DNA of 64,000 nt, from the NCBI GenBank assembly GCA_965243335.1, contig OZ251545.1:4092001-4156000 (forward strand), written 5' to 3'. The notes below the pieces were generated by a model. That model was not told the origin of the DNA and made no database searches. It saw nothing but the letters and a program-made list of their open reading frames with translations. This DNA comes from JAJDXW01 sp965243335. GTDB lineage: Bacteria; Pseudomonadota; Gammaproteobacteria; HK1. Positions 26,763-36,180 of the stretch are shown here, piece after piece (the stretch's first letter is position 1; every line of letters starts with the position of its first letter). The translations under genes and the position numbers were made by a program.

Positions 26763-27682
26763 CTTGGATCTCCGATGTCCAACAGGGAATTCGCTGAAAC
26801 AGACTTCACAGCGTTGCTGCGAGCATCCAGCTTTCGTCCGACAAGCACTTCCCGGATGGCATCCTGTCGAGAGAGCTTCATGATCCTCTGTCGTTCCTCC
26901 GCCAGAAAACGCAGCGCCTCAGCTCTTGCGATTTCAATGGACTCCAGCAGAGCGATCTTCTCTTCTCTCCACAGCTCCGCCGCGCCGCGCCGATTCAATA
27001 GCACGCGATTCACCGTCCGCCAGTAGTCGTTGGCGCTCTTCACAGGCAACATCGACTCGATGGAAGAGAACACTTCATAAAGCAGGCTTGTACCGGAATC
27101 GGCGCCCCGGTCTTCGGCGTATCGAACGAGGCAGGCCAAGTGTGTGTAGGTGTAAACGGACACTGATCGCGCTATGGCCTGTTGATATATCTGGCTCGTT
27201 CTTGAGGGTAGCTGGTAGACCGGGCATACCACCATCGCAAAGCGCTTGCCATGTTTCCAATTGTCCAACGCTTGAATCTTGAAATCCTTCTGGTTCTTGG
27301 CTGTGCGACTCAGGCGGAAGGCCTTGGCGTCCGCCACAAAGCTGTAGCTGTCGCAGACGCACTCCACATCGGCGGTATCGGTGCGCTCCTTCAGCACGGT
27401 GCTCACGAGCCCGATGGCCTTGAACGCTTCGTGAATCACCACGTCGGTGTACTTGGCGTAGAGCTTCTCGGCGCTGCTGTCGTAGGCGCAGGCCTCCGGG
27501 ATCGCGCCGCACAACCGCAGGTGGCCAATGAGAGCACCGCTTCCCTGGCGGTCGATCTCATCGGCCAAGTCGCACTCAAGTTGGGCGGCATCTGCCCCGA
27601 AGCCCCCGCCCGGATGCGTGATCCGGTCGATCCAACGCGACCGGGATGCGATGTCCTTGTCGGTGATGAGCGTTCTTTCCAT
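26759..27682 (-). CDS. HindIII-like type II restriction endonuclease
   Basis: A 307-residue nuclease. 'YSFVADAKAFRLSRTAKNQK' holds the D-x-K active site and the strongly conserved core of the HindIII family; 'VVCPVYQLPSRTSQIYQQAI' is also family-specific. HindIII cleaves AAGCTT. It starts at ATG 27682 ('MERTLITDKDIASRSRW'), with eleven doubtful in-frame codons upstream. It is followed by the methylase with an ATGA overlap, so this pair reads nuclease first. AAGCTT occurs twice in the hairpin at 43371-43426. Both genes lie inside duplicated pump DNA. Confidence 0.85.
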   Translation of the reverse strand: MERTLITDKDIASRSRWIDRITHPGGGFGADAAQLECDLADEIDRQGSGALIGHLRLCGAIPEACAYDSSAEKLYAKYTDVVIHEAFKAIGLVSTVLKERTDTADVECVCDSYSFVADAKAFRLSRTAKNQKDFKIQALDNWKHGKRFAMVVCPVYQLPSRTSQIYQQAIARSVSVYTYTHLACLVRYAEDRGADSGTSLLYEVFSSIESMLPVKSANDYWRTVNRVLLNRRGAAELWREEKIALLESIEIARAEALRFLAEERQRIMKLSRQDAIREVLVGRKLDARSNAVKSVSANSLLDIGDPR

Positions 27683-27764
27683 CCCGAGTGTCCAATGGAG
27701 CCGTCGCCAGTGCACTGACGCCCAGCGCGAATGTAGTGGACTCGCTGGCCCGGTTCAACTTCCG

Positions 27765-28848
27765 GACGGCCCCGACCGGCTTCCTGCCGCTGGTGGTGGA
27801 GGTTTTCGCCTTCCCGCCGCCGCCCATCGTCGGGGTGGGGATGAGCGGCGGCCTCGAAGCGCAGCCGCAGGACTTCGCGGGGCGCTCGCCCCAGGACCTG
27901 GCCGCGGCCCTGCGCGCGCTGGTGTTCAACGCCAACCAGGACCCGGCCCTGGCCAACGTCTTCAGCACCTACGCGGCGAACGTGCCGCAGCTCTTCCTCG
28001 ACATCGACCGCGACAAGGCCGAGGCCCTCGGCGTCCCGGTGGCGGAAATCTTCTCCGTCCTCCAGGCGAGCCTGGGCTCGTCCTACGTCAACGACTTCAA
28101 CCTGTTCGGGAAGGTCTACCGGGTCATCCTCCAGGCCGAGGCGCGCCACCGGAACACCGTCGAGGACATCGGCCGGCTGCATGTGCGCAACGCCGCCGGC
28201 GACATGATCCTGCTGCGCGCCCTGGTGGCGGACGTGGAGACGACCCTCGGGCCGCTCTCCATCTCGCGCTACAACCAGGCGCAGGCGGCGGCGCTGTCGG
28301 GTTCCAACGGGGCGGGCTTCAGCACCGGCGAGGCCATCCGGGCGCTGGAGGCGGTGGCGGGGAGGGTGCTGCCGGAGGGGTACGCCATCGAATGGACGGG
28401 GACTTCCCGGCAGGAGCTCGAAGCCGGCGGCCTCGTCGCGGTCATCTTCGCCCTGGCCCTGGTGTTCGCCTACCTGTTTCTGGTGGCGCAGTACGAGAGC
28501 TGGAGCACGCCGGTGTCGGTGATCCTCTCGGTGGTCATCGCGGTGTTCGGGGCGCTGGTCCCGCTGGCGGCGCTGCCGTTCCTCGACAACAACCTCTACG
28601 CCCAGATCGGGATGGTGATGCTGATCGGGCTGGCGAGCAAGAACGCGATCCTGATCGTGGAGTTCGCGAAGGTCCGGCGCGATACGGGGGCGCCGGCGGC
28701 GGAAGCGGCGGTGGCGGCGGCACGGCTGCGTTTCCGGGCGGTGATGATGACCGCGCTGTCGTTCATCCTGGGCGTGCTCCCGCTGGTGTTCGCGAGCGGC
28801 GCGGGAGCGGCGAGCCGGGTCTCGATCGGCTTCGTGGTGCTGAGCGGG
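27765..28848 (+). pseudogene. 3' half of an RND pump gene with an internal deletion, cut off by an IS
   Basis: Positions 27765-27795 match pump bases near 23275-23304 ('APTGFLPL'). The copy then skips about 290 bases and resumes at 'FAFPPPPIVGVGMSGG'. From 27803 to 28848 it follows 23591-24636 without gaps and with very few differences, including the TM8-12 block and 'SKNAILIVEFAK'. The match stops after GTGCTGAGCGGG, where IS256 sequence begins. Near identity here, against the diverged copy at 17801, suggests recent duplication or gene conversion. Confidence 0.9.
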
Positions 28849-29698
28849 CTTGATAGACCGTTTTGAGCGCCGCCGCCAACTCCCGGCGCTCCTGGTACGA
28901 GGCATACGCCGGCGACCGGCGGATGAGGCGCACGATACACGTTGGCGCCGTCGCTTCGGGGTACACCGCCTCGGGGAACCCCTTGAGCCCGTCCACGACC
29001 GCGATCAGCACGTCGGCCACCCCGCGCGCCTTGAGTTCGTTCATCACCGACAGCCAGAACTTCGCCCCTTCGGTTTGCTCGATCCAAAGCCCGAGCACCT
29101 CCCTGCGCCCCGCGCAGCTCACCCCAACCGCCAGATACACCGCCTTGTTGCGCACCAGGCCCTCGTCGCGGATCTTCACCCGCACCGCGTCGAAGTACAC
29201 GATGGCGCACACCTGTTCGAGCGGGCGCGACTGCCACTCGCTGACCTCTTCGAGCACCGCGTCGGTGACCTTCGAGACCAGTTCCGCCGACACCGACACC
29301 CCGTACAGTTCCTCGAGGTGACCGCGGATCTCGCGCGTCGTCATGCCGCGGGCGTACATCGAGATCACCTTGTCGTCGAAGCCGGGCAGGCGCCGGCAGT
29401 ACTTCTCCACCAACTGCGGCTCGAAGCGCCCCGCGCGGTCGCGGGGGATCTCCAGGTCCAGCGCCCCTTCGTCGGTGAGCACCCGCTTGCGGTTGTGGCC
29501 GTTACGGTGGTTGCCCCGCGAACCCTCGCCCTCCAGATGCGCGTCCATCTCCGCATCCAGCGCCCGCTCGGCCACCGCCTTCTTCAGGTCGTCGAGCAGA
29601 CCGCCATCGGCGAACACCTGGGCCGGATCCGCCCCGGCCAGCAACTCGTCCAGCAGCTCATCGCGGAACCTTCTCACTTCGCGTGTGCGTCTTGCCAT
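28849..29698 (-). mobile_element. IS256-family transposase, truncated at its C-terminal end
   Basis: About 283 codons of an IS256/Mutator-type transposase from ATG 29698. 'DAEMDAHLEG', 'NHRNGHNRKRVLTDEGALDLEIPRDR', 'MYARGMTTREI' and 'YFDAVRVKIRDEG' are family hallmarks, followed by 'VLGLWIEQTEGAKFW' and 'LIAVVDGLKGFPEAV' with the second catalytic Asp. The frame reaches 'LKTVYQA', where ordinary members continue for 100 or more residues including the last catalytic Glu. Here it runs into antisense pump sequence. No intact terminal repeats are seen, so it should be inactive. It abuts another broken transposase at about 29714. Confidence 0.88.
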
Positions 29699-29713
29699 GC
29701 TCTGGCCTCCTCT

Positions 29714-30809
29714 TGGACTTCACTCGCGGTTCGTGCGCCGGTTGGTGGAACTCGAACGGCGCGCGGGAGTGTTCGAGGCGATGATGCGGCGCATGGGGGA
29801 GGAGTTGCGCGAGGCGCTGCCCGATTTCGGCGAGCATCTGGGATACGACGGGAAGGCGGTTCCGGGCCACTCGACCGGTCGGGTGTCGGGTCGCACGGGA
29901 GCGGTGTCGGACCGCGATGCGGACTGGCGCCGTCACGAGACGCGGGGGGTGGATGGGCGCACCGGTCGGGCGTGGACGAAGGTGAAGTCGTGGTTTGGCT
30001 ACCGGGTGCATCTGATGGCCGACACGCGCTACGAGGTTCCGGTGTCGTATCGGGTGGAGAAGGCGTCGCGCTCGGAGGTCAAGGTGCTCCATCAGATGGT
30101 GGACGAGGGGTTGGGGGAGTGGGCCGGTCGATGCCGGGACTTCAGCGCCGACCGGGGGCTGGACTGCGGGGCGCTGAAGGCGAAGCTGTGGCAGTCTCAT
30201 GGGGTGCGCCCCCTCATCGAGCCGCGCGAGTTGTGGCGCGAAGAAAAGGCGATGCCCGGCCATGACCCCGCGCGGCCCATCACCCGCGCGCCGTACCCCG
30301 AGCGTGCGGACTGCATCGTGTATACCGGGAAGGGTCAGGTGCGTTGCCGATGCCCGAGCACGGGGGAAGAGCGCGACCTGGCGTTCTGGGGGTTCGACCC
30401 GGGGCGCAACGCGCTCAAGTACCGGTGTCCGGCGGCGGCGCACGACTTCGCGTGCGAGGGCCGGGCGGCGTGCGAACGCATGGGCGGCGGCCAACCGGGA
30501 CAGTACGGGCGCGTGGTGCGCATCGGGCTCGACCGGCACGACCGGCGCATCTTCACCCCCACCCCTTACGGCAGCCCTTCGTGGAAGCGCGGCTATCGTC
30601 GGCGCGCGGCCCTGGAGCGGATCAACGCCCGTGTGGACCGCAGCTTCGAGTTCGAGCAGCACTTCATCCGGGGGTTGTCGCGGATGCGAACGCGGGTCGG
30701 TTTGGCGCTGTCGGTGATGATGGCGCTGGCGTTGGGTCAGGTGCGGGCCGGGCGCCCGGAACGGATGCGTTCGCTGTACGGCCCGGTTCCCTGGGCCGAC
30801 ACCGGCTGA
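29714..30809 (+). mobile_element. DDE transposase (IS4/IS1182-like, DDE_Tnp_1), N-terminally truncated
   Basis: The frame encodes 'LGYDGKAVPGHSTGR' (first Asp), 'WFGYRVHLMADTRYEVP', 'SADRGLDCGALKAKLW' (second Asp), a Cys-rich insert between about 30340 and 30480, and 'RRRAALERINARVD' (catalytic Glu). It ends at a natural stop (30809). The first roughly 100 residues are missing; the join with the IS256 end is near 29714. It is therefore a fragment. Codons are as GC-rich as the host, so it is probably adapted or old. Confidence 0.8.
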
Positions 30810-31137
30810 CCGGCTGGCTCCGCCCCCAAGTCTCTCCCCGTCCGGTCCCGCGGGCCAAGGGCCGGCTCGTGCGCGTCGTCCGCACCAGCGCATTTTGCCC
30901 TTGCACGAAGGCCCGATCCGGGGTTTTGCGACCCGCTGCGGGGTCGATCGCGCCCCGGCGCGCCGTCTCCAGCGCCCCCGGCGCGCCCGGGCGGCGCGGC
31001 CCCCCAGCGCGAAAACCCCACAGCGCACATGCCTCGACAAGGCTCGGGGTTGCCGTGCCGGGGCCGGGGCCGCAAACTTCGGGCCCGGGGCCCCGCTCCG
31101 GCGGCGCGGCCCCCGTCCGTGGGCAAAGAAGAGGTCG
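30810..31137. other. Spacer after the IS remnants with one conserved box
   Basis: GC-rich spacer without a gene. It contains the AACCCCACAGCGCACA version of a dispersed box at 31007-31035, which can also fold with CTCGGGGTT just downstream. The box lies about 100 bases before the dehydrogenase start. Confidence 0.45.
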
Positions 31138-32088
31138 ATGGCAGTCCCCGCAACCCTCGACACCGTGGCGGTGATCGGAAACGGCCTCATCGGCCACGGC
31201 ATGGCCCAGATTTTCGCCGCCGCCGGCCGCGATGTGGTGATGATCGGGCGGCGTGAGGAGAGCCTCGCCGCCGCCGCGGAGCGGATCGCCCGGAGCCTCG
31301 CCGACTTCGAGGCGCACGGGCTCATCGGCTCGGCGGACGCCGCGGCCGCGAAAGCGCGCATCCGCACCTCCACGGACCTCGGGGAGGCGGCCTCGGCCCA
31401 GCTCGTCCTTGAGGCGGTCCCCGCCGACCGGGCGGTGCAGGACGAGGTCTTCGGAGCACTCGACCGGATCTGCGCGCCGCCCACCGTGATCGCCTCCGGG
31501 AGCGGCCAGCCGGCGAGCGACCTCGTCTCGAACGTGCGGCGCCGGGGCCGGGTGGTCGCCGCCCACTTCTGGTATCCGCCGCAGCTCATTCCCCTCGTCG
31601 AGGTCTGCGCCGGGCCGGAGACCGACCCGGACGTCGTCCCGTGGCTCTGCGGCGCGCTGCGGGCGGCGGGCAAGGAGCCGGTGGTCGTCGAGAAGGAGAT
31701 CCCGGGCTTCCTCGGCAACCGGCTCCAGTACGCCCTCCTGCGCGAGGCGTGGGCGCTCTGGGCCGAGGGGGCCGCGTCCGCGGAGGCGATCGACACGGTG
31801 GTGAAGGCGTCCATCGGGCGGCGCCTCGCGGTCACCGGACCCATCGAGTCGGCGGACGTCGGCGGGCTCGACACCCTCCACGCCTTCGGGGCCTACCTCA
31901 TCCCGCACCTTCGCAACGACCCGCGGCCCGCCGGGGCGGTCACCGAGCTGGTCGAGGCGGGCCATCGCGGCCTGCCGTCCGGGCGCGGGGTCTACGACTG
32001 GAGCGGGCGCGACGGAGCGGCGCTCCTCGCCGAGCGCGAGGCGGAGCTGTTCCGCCACCTCGCGCGCGACCGTGCCGACCGCGGCTGA
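31138..32088 (+). CDS. 3-hydroxyacyl-CoA dehydrogenase-family protein (carnitine dehydrogenase/lambda-crystallin-like)
   Basis: A 316-residue NAD-dependent dehydrogenase. The nucleotide fold is 'VAVIGNGLIGHGMAQIFAAAG', and 'LVLEAVPADRAVQDEVF' is typical. The catalytic His is in 'VAAHFWYPPQLIPLVEV', paired with the Glu of that motif. 'KEIPGFLGNRLQYALLREAW' opens the C-terminal domain. The length matches short single-function members acting on 3-hydroxy acids or carnitine rather than fatty-acid oxidation complexes. ATG at 31138 is the best start; earlier in-frame codons lie in repeat DNA. Its last codons overlap a decayed monooxygenase fragment. Confidence 0.85.
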   Translation: MAVPATLDTVAVIGNGLIGHGMAQIFAAAGRDVVMIGRREESLAAAAERIARSLADFEAHGLIGSADAAAAKARIRTSTDLGEAASAQLVLEAVPADRAVQDEVFGALDRICAPPTVIASGSGQPASDLVSNVRRRGRVVAAHFWYPPQLIPLVEVCAGPETDPDVVPWLCGALRAAGKEPVVVEKEIPGFLGNRLQYALLREAWALWAEGAASAEAIDTVVKASIGRRLAVTGPIESADVGGLDTLHAFGAYLIPHLRNDPRPAGAVTELVEAGHRGLPSGRGVYDWSGRDGAALLAEREAELFRHLARDRADRG

Positions 32089-32281
32089 CGTCCCGATGGC
32101 GATCGTCGCCGCAGCCCGGGCGCACCCGGACATCGGCGGCGCGGACGGGGAACGCGGATTCGCCTGGGACCGCCCCGAGCTCTACCAGCACATCGCCCGG
32201 GTCCGCGAACGGGGGCTCTTCGACACCGTGTTCTTCGCGGACCTGAACTACGTCGCCGCCGAGCCGGCTACCATCCCGTAG
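32072..32281 (+). pseudogene. N-terminal fragment of a luciferase-like (NtaA-type) monooxygenase
   Basis: From GTG 32072 the frame gives 'WDRPELYQHIARVRERGLFDTVFFAD', the first strand-helix unit of NtaA/SnaA-type flavin monooxygenases, which are normally about 440 residues. It stops after 69 codons. Nothing downstream continues the family, so only the 5' end remains. It overlaps the dehydrogenase stop, which suggests an original operon partner. Confidence 0.6.
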
Positions 32282-32345
32282 CCCTGCCGAGCCGCGGCTC
32301 CGCCACGCCTTCAATCCTGCTACCGTCGCCGGAGACGAGACGGAC

Positions 32346-32669
32346 ATGGCCCCCGAAGAAGTGCTCTCCCACCCGCCGCGCGCGCTCTCCGGGCGCGAGC
32401 GCGAGCTCTGTTTCGAGAACGGCCACCTCTCCGTCGAACGCTTCGTCGCCGGAGACTGGCTGGAGCGGCTCCGCCGGATCGCCTTCGGGTTCGTCGAACG
32501 GAGCCGCGCCGAGACCCGCTCCGGGGACGTATTCGACCTGGCGCCCGGCCACCGCGCCGACGCGCCCCGCCCTCGCCGGCTCAAGCGCCCGGACGAGCAG
32601 CACGAGACCTTCAGGGAGTTCGCGACCGGGGCCATCGCGGACATCGTCGGGAGCGACTGGAGAAATTGA
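32346..32669 (+). pseudogene. N-terminal fragment of a phytanoyl-CoA dioxygenase-family protein
   Basis: The 107 codons include 'FENGHLSVERFVAGDWLERLRRIAFGFVERSR' and 'VFDLAPGHRADAPRPRRLKRP', then 'FREFATGAIADIVGSDW', the usual first 100 residues of PhyH-type Fe(II)/2-oxoglutarate dioxygenases. The family needs about 260 residues, with H-x-D and a later His that are missing here. It is a remnant. Confidence 0.65.
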
Positions 32670-32830
32670 AGCAGTATCAGGCGGCGCGTCCTTCGTTGCG
32701 CCCGATCGACGTGGATCTGTTGCTTGAACAGGTTGATTTACAAAGATATCCCGGTGATTCGGCGGGGGCGGAGCACGCCTGTTCGCGTGCCAAAGCTGAA
32801 TTCTCCGATATGGACGACCAACGGCGGTAA

Positions 32831-33151
32831 ACCATCACTTGGGGCCGGACTGCCGACTTCCGCGAAGACCGCGAGGAGCTTGACGAAGCCTTGTGCATCC
32901 GAACCGAGGAGCAGCTCCCTGTCTTCAAGAAACTCGACGCCATGCGCTCGCTCGCTATCGCCCGAGGCCGGATTACCGACATCCCGGAGGTTCGTGGTCA
33001 GGTCGAGGAAGCCTTGAGAATCTACGAACGAAACGTGCTGCAAGACGTCGAGGCGCTCGGAGACCCCGCGCAAATCGAGTGCGTCCGCAAACGGATCGCG
33101 TCCCTGCGAGAGTCCCTGCGAGCATCGTCCGCGGGGCCGGCCGGCGGCTGA
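32831..33151 (+). pseudogene. Fragment of a TPR-repeat protein
   Basis: After an in-frame stop at 32828-32830 the frame reads 'REELDEALCIRTEEQLPVFKKL', then 'IARGRITDIPEVRGQVEEALRIYE'. This matches the repeated unit 'LDEALRIR-EEQLPVYE-LGD-R' of large tetratricopeptide proteins often attached to signalling or defence NTPases. Only about two repeats remain and no ATPase is present. It is more AT-rich than its neighbours. Confidence 0.55.
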
Positions 33152-34393
33152 TCAGCCGGGGGTTTCAGGAGGAGGCGAGGACGGCGGACCCGCCGGCGGC
33201 CGGCGGAGGGTTTCCGGTACCAGCCATGCGGCCACGGCGGCCCCCGCGAAGCCGACCGCGCCGGCCAGCCCCAGGGTCGCGCCGAGGGCGAAGAAGCCGG
33301 TCGCCGCGCTGAAGACGAAGGGGCCGGCCGCGTGGCCCGCGTCCCCGAGGAGGCGCCACACCCCGAGGAACTCCCCGCGGTTCGTGCGCGGCGAGAGGTC
33401 CGCGCCGAGGGCCATGATGATCCCGGTGCCGAAGCCGTTCCCGAGCCCGGAGAGGAGGGCGACCGCGAGGTAGGTCCAGAAGCCGGCGGCGAACGGCATC
33501 AGGACGAGGCTCGCCCCGAGGAGGGCGAGCGAGGGCACGAGGGTCCATTTGCGCCCGCGGAAGTCCATCAGCCAGCCGGCCGGATAGAACATCGCCGCGT
33601 CGAGGGCGGAGGAGAGCCCGAAGGCGAGGCCGATGCTCGCGGCGTCGAGCCCGATCGCCCCGCCCCAGAGAGGGATGAGGACCTGGCGGGCGGAGCGCAC
33701 GAACTGCATCGCGAGGGAGGCGAGCCCGCCGCTCGTGAACTCGCGCCGGTGGTCGCGCAGGATCCGGGCGATGACCGCGCGGTGGGGCTGGGCGCCGCCG
33801 CGGGCGCCTGTCCGTGAGCGCCGGACGAAGACGCCGATGAGCGCCAACCCGGCGACGTTGAGGACCGCCGCGGCCGCGAAGGCGGCCCCGAACCCGAATG
33901 CCTCGGCGATGAGCCCGCCCGCCGCCGGGCCGACGAAGAGCCCCACCCGCTGGATGCCGGCAAGCGCGGTGATCGCGCGGCCCCGGTAGGCGGCCGGGCA
34001 CTGGCGGGTGACGTAGTTGAGCCTCCCCAGCATGAGCGCGCCGAACCCCGCCCCGAGCACGAGGGCGAGCAGGCCGAGCAGCCAGAGGCCGGCGGCGAAG
34101 CCGAACCCGGCGCAGGCCAGGGCGACCGCCAGCGTCCCCCCCGCCATGGTGACCTTGTCCCCGAGGCGGGTGACCGCCACGCCGGCCGGAACGTCGGCGA
34201 GCATGGCGCCGACCCCCCGCATCCCGAGCACCGCGGCGGCCGCCGCCGGCCCGCCGCCGATCTCCAGGACGTAGAGGGGCAGCAGGATCAGGGTCGCCTG
34301 GTGGCCGATCGCGATGCAGACGGCCGGCGCGTAGACGGAGAGCGAGAGCCGCCGGAAGGCGCCCCGCGCACGGCTCGACGGGGGCCGGCCCAG
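33152..34393 (-). CDS. Major facilitator superfamily transporter
   Basis: A polytopic membrane protein of about 400 residues with about twelve hydrophobic helices. Visible are 'VCIAIGHQATLILLPLYVLEIGG' (TM1), 'MLGMRGVGAMLADVPAGVAVTRLGDK' with the MFS loop 2-3 region, 'GRAITALAGIQRVGLFVGPAAGGLIAEAF' and a mirrored second half ('GAFGLSSALDAAMFYPAG'-like). Substrate unknown; short exporters of this type move drugs or metabolites. The start is unresolved. A GTG at 34231 would cut off TM1, and the frame stays open upstream past 34500 without an ATG. I give an approximate 5' end at a CTG. A frameshift or lost start is possible. Confidence 0.7.
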   Translation of the reverse strand: MGRPPSSRARGAFRRLSLSVYAPAVCIAIGHQATLILLPLYVLEIGGGPAAAAAVLGMRGVGAMLADVPAGVAVTRLGDKVTMAGGTLAVALACAGFGFAAGLWLLGLLALVLGAGFGALMLGRLNYVTRQCPAAYRGRAITALAGIQRVGLFVGPAAGGLIAEAFGFGAAFAAAAVLNVAGLALIGVFVRRSRTGARGGAQPHRAVIARILRDHRREFTSGGLASLAMQFVRSARQVLIPLWGGAIGLDAASIGLAFGLSSALDAAMFYPAGWLMDFRGRKWTLVPSLALLGASLVLMPFAAGFWTYLAVALLSGLGNGFGTGIIMALGADLSPRTNRGEFLGVWRLLGDAGHAAGPFVFSAATGFFALGATLGLAGAVGFAGAAVAAWLVPETLRRPPAGPPSSPPPETPG

Positions 34394-34594
34394 GCTACCG
34401 CCCCCGAAGCCCGCAGCCGGAAACCTCGCAGGTCTTGCCGGTTCCCGCGGCCATCTCGACGTCGGCTCCCAGGCCGCACCCTGCCATCCCTGCTTCTCTT
34501 GCGGGCCGGAACCCCGCGCTCCCCGATGATCGGCCTCGCAGGGGGCTTCGCTCGATGGCAGGAACGATGAGGTATCGAGGGTTCGGACCGGGGA

Positions 34595-35860
34595 TCAATC
34601 GGCGGCGCTCTTCCGGGCCGCCGCGAGCGCGTCGAACGTGGCCGCCTTCACCGCCGCCGGGACGACCGGCACGTCCTCGCGCGCGATGGGGGGCATGAAC
34701 CGCTTGCGGGCGGCCGCGGCCTCCAGGTGGGGCCGGAGCGACTCCGCCTTGCGCGCCTCTCGCCCGGCCGCCTCCGCCTGGAGCTTCGGCATCACCGTGC
34801 GGGCGAAGAGCTCCAGCGATTCGCAGATGTTCGCGTGGGAGTTGCGCCCCGCCTGCTGCATGAAGATGACCTGGTCGACCCCCGCCTCCTGCAAGTCCCG
34901 GAGATGGCGCTCCATGTCCGCGGGGGTCCCGATCCCGGCTCCGTCGAACTCCGCTCGGGCGAGGGCGGCCTGGATGAGCCGGTCGGACGCGTCGCCGCGC
35001 TTCTCCTTGAACTCGTTCCACATGTCGCTGTAGCCGGGCACGAAGTCCTCCGCCACGAGCTTCTGCTGCGCGTACCGGAAGAACTCGAAGTGGTCCTGGC
35101 CCCGGCGGATCGCCTCCGCGCGGTCCTCGTGCATCGAGAAGGCGGAGACCATGGCGAGGTTCGGGTTGACCGCGTGGCCGAGGGGCACGCACTCGTCGCT
35201 GCGGATGACGTCGTAGTAGATCTTCGACCAGTTGCGCGCCTCGTCCGGGTCGAGGAACGAGAACGCGAGCGCCCCGACCCCGTTCCGGGCCGCGACCTTG
35301 ATGGTGTCGCGGTTCGTGCAGGCCATCCAGAGGGGCGGGTGGGGGCGCTGGATCGGCTTCGGGAGCACGTTGCGGCACGGCATCGAGAACCCCTCGCCCT
35401 CGAAGCCGGGGTAGGGGGTGAGCACCATCATGTTGCAGATCTGCTCCGCCGCCTCCAGGGACCGCGCGCGCTTGGTCTTCGCCTTGATGCCGAACGCGCC
35501 GAGCTCGAGCCGGGTCGCGCCCTCCCCGATCCCGAGGTCCACGCGGCCGTCAGACAGGAGGTCGAGGGTCGCCACGCACTCGGCGGTGCGCGCGGGGTGG
35601 TTGTAGCTCGGGATCACCTGGCGGATCCCGTGCCCGAGCCGGATGCCGGAGGTGCGGGCGGCGGCGGCCGCGAGGAAGACCTCCGGGGCCGACGAGTGGG
35701 AGTACTCGTCGAGGAAGTGGTGCTCGACCTCCCAGGCGTAGTCGAAGCCGAGCCGGTCGGCGAGGACCACCTGCTCGATCGCCTCCTTGAAGAGCCGGTG
35801 CTCGTCGCCTTCGCCCCACGGCTTGGGAAGTTGCAGCTCGTAGAAGACCCCGAAGCGCAT
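34595..35860 (-). CDS. Luciferase-like (LLM class) flavin-dependent monooxygenase
   Basis: A 421-residue TIM-barrel oxidoreductase of the bacterial luciferase family. It starts 'MRFGVFYELQLPKPWGEGDE' and has 'YAWEVEHHFLDEYSHSSAPEVFLAAAAART', a core motif, then 'LDLLSDGRVDLGIGEG'. It uses reduced FMN or F420; the C-terminal Ala/Lys-rich 60 residues are longer than usual. ATG at 35860 begins at the conserved 'MRFG'; the frame extends 15 codons earlier. The substrate is unknown; homologues often oxidise small ketones, sulfonates or xenobiotics. It is divergent from coaE. Confidence 0.88.
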   Translation of the reverse strand: MRFGVFYELQLPKPWGEGDEHRLFKEAIEQVVLADRLGFDYAWEVEHHFLDEYSHSSAPEVFLAAAAARTSGIRLGHGIRQVIPSYNHPARTAECVATLDLLSDGRVDLGIGEGATRLELGAFGIKAKTKRARSLEAAEQICNMMVLTPYPGFEGEGFSMPCRNVLPKPIQRPHPPLWMACTNRDTIKVAARNGVGALAFSFLDPDEARNWSKIYYDVIRSDECVPLGHAVNPNLAMVSAFSMHEDRAEAIRRGQDHFEFFRYAQQKLVAEDFVPGYSDMWNEFKEKRGDASDRLIQAALARAEFDGAGIGTPADMERHLRDLQEAGVDQVIFMQQAGRNSHANICESLELFARTVMPKLQAEAAGREARKAESLRPHLEAAAARKRFMPPIAREDVPVVPAAVKAATFDALAAARKSAAD

Positions 35861-36180
35861 GTCGTCCGCCCTGATTGCATCGTGCCGAGCTTGGAAGCAT
35901 GGCATTGTCGCGCGAGTTGGGCAACGATGGGGGCCGGTCGGCTCGGGGCAGCCCGGTTCCGCTCGGGGCGGCTCGGGCCGGCTCCCGCCGGGCCGGATTT
36001 CCGGACGAGGAGCCGGCGATGCCTCGCCCCGGACCGAAGCGGGAGCCGGGTCCGCGGGCCTCCCGGGAACGCCGGCGTCTCGGGCAGGCCCCGGAAGACA
36101 GGATGAATGACGGAGCGAACGAACGGATGGACGGATGCGGGTCGAGGGAAGGCGGCGTGTCGGCAGGGAAGGGTGCGCCC
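35861..36180. other. Divergent spacer upstream of coaE
   Basis: Holds no recognisable gene. A remnant of the family B hairpin repeat is seen near 36064 (GGGAACGCCGGCGTCTCG). Promoters for the flanking divergent genes must lie here or within, but no box is convincing. Confidence 0.4.
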
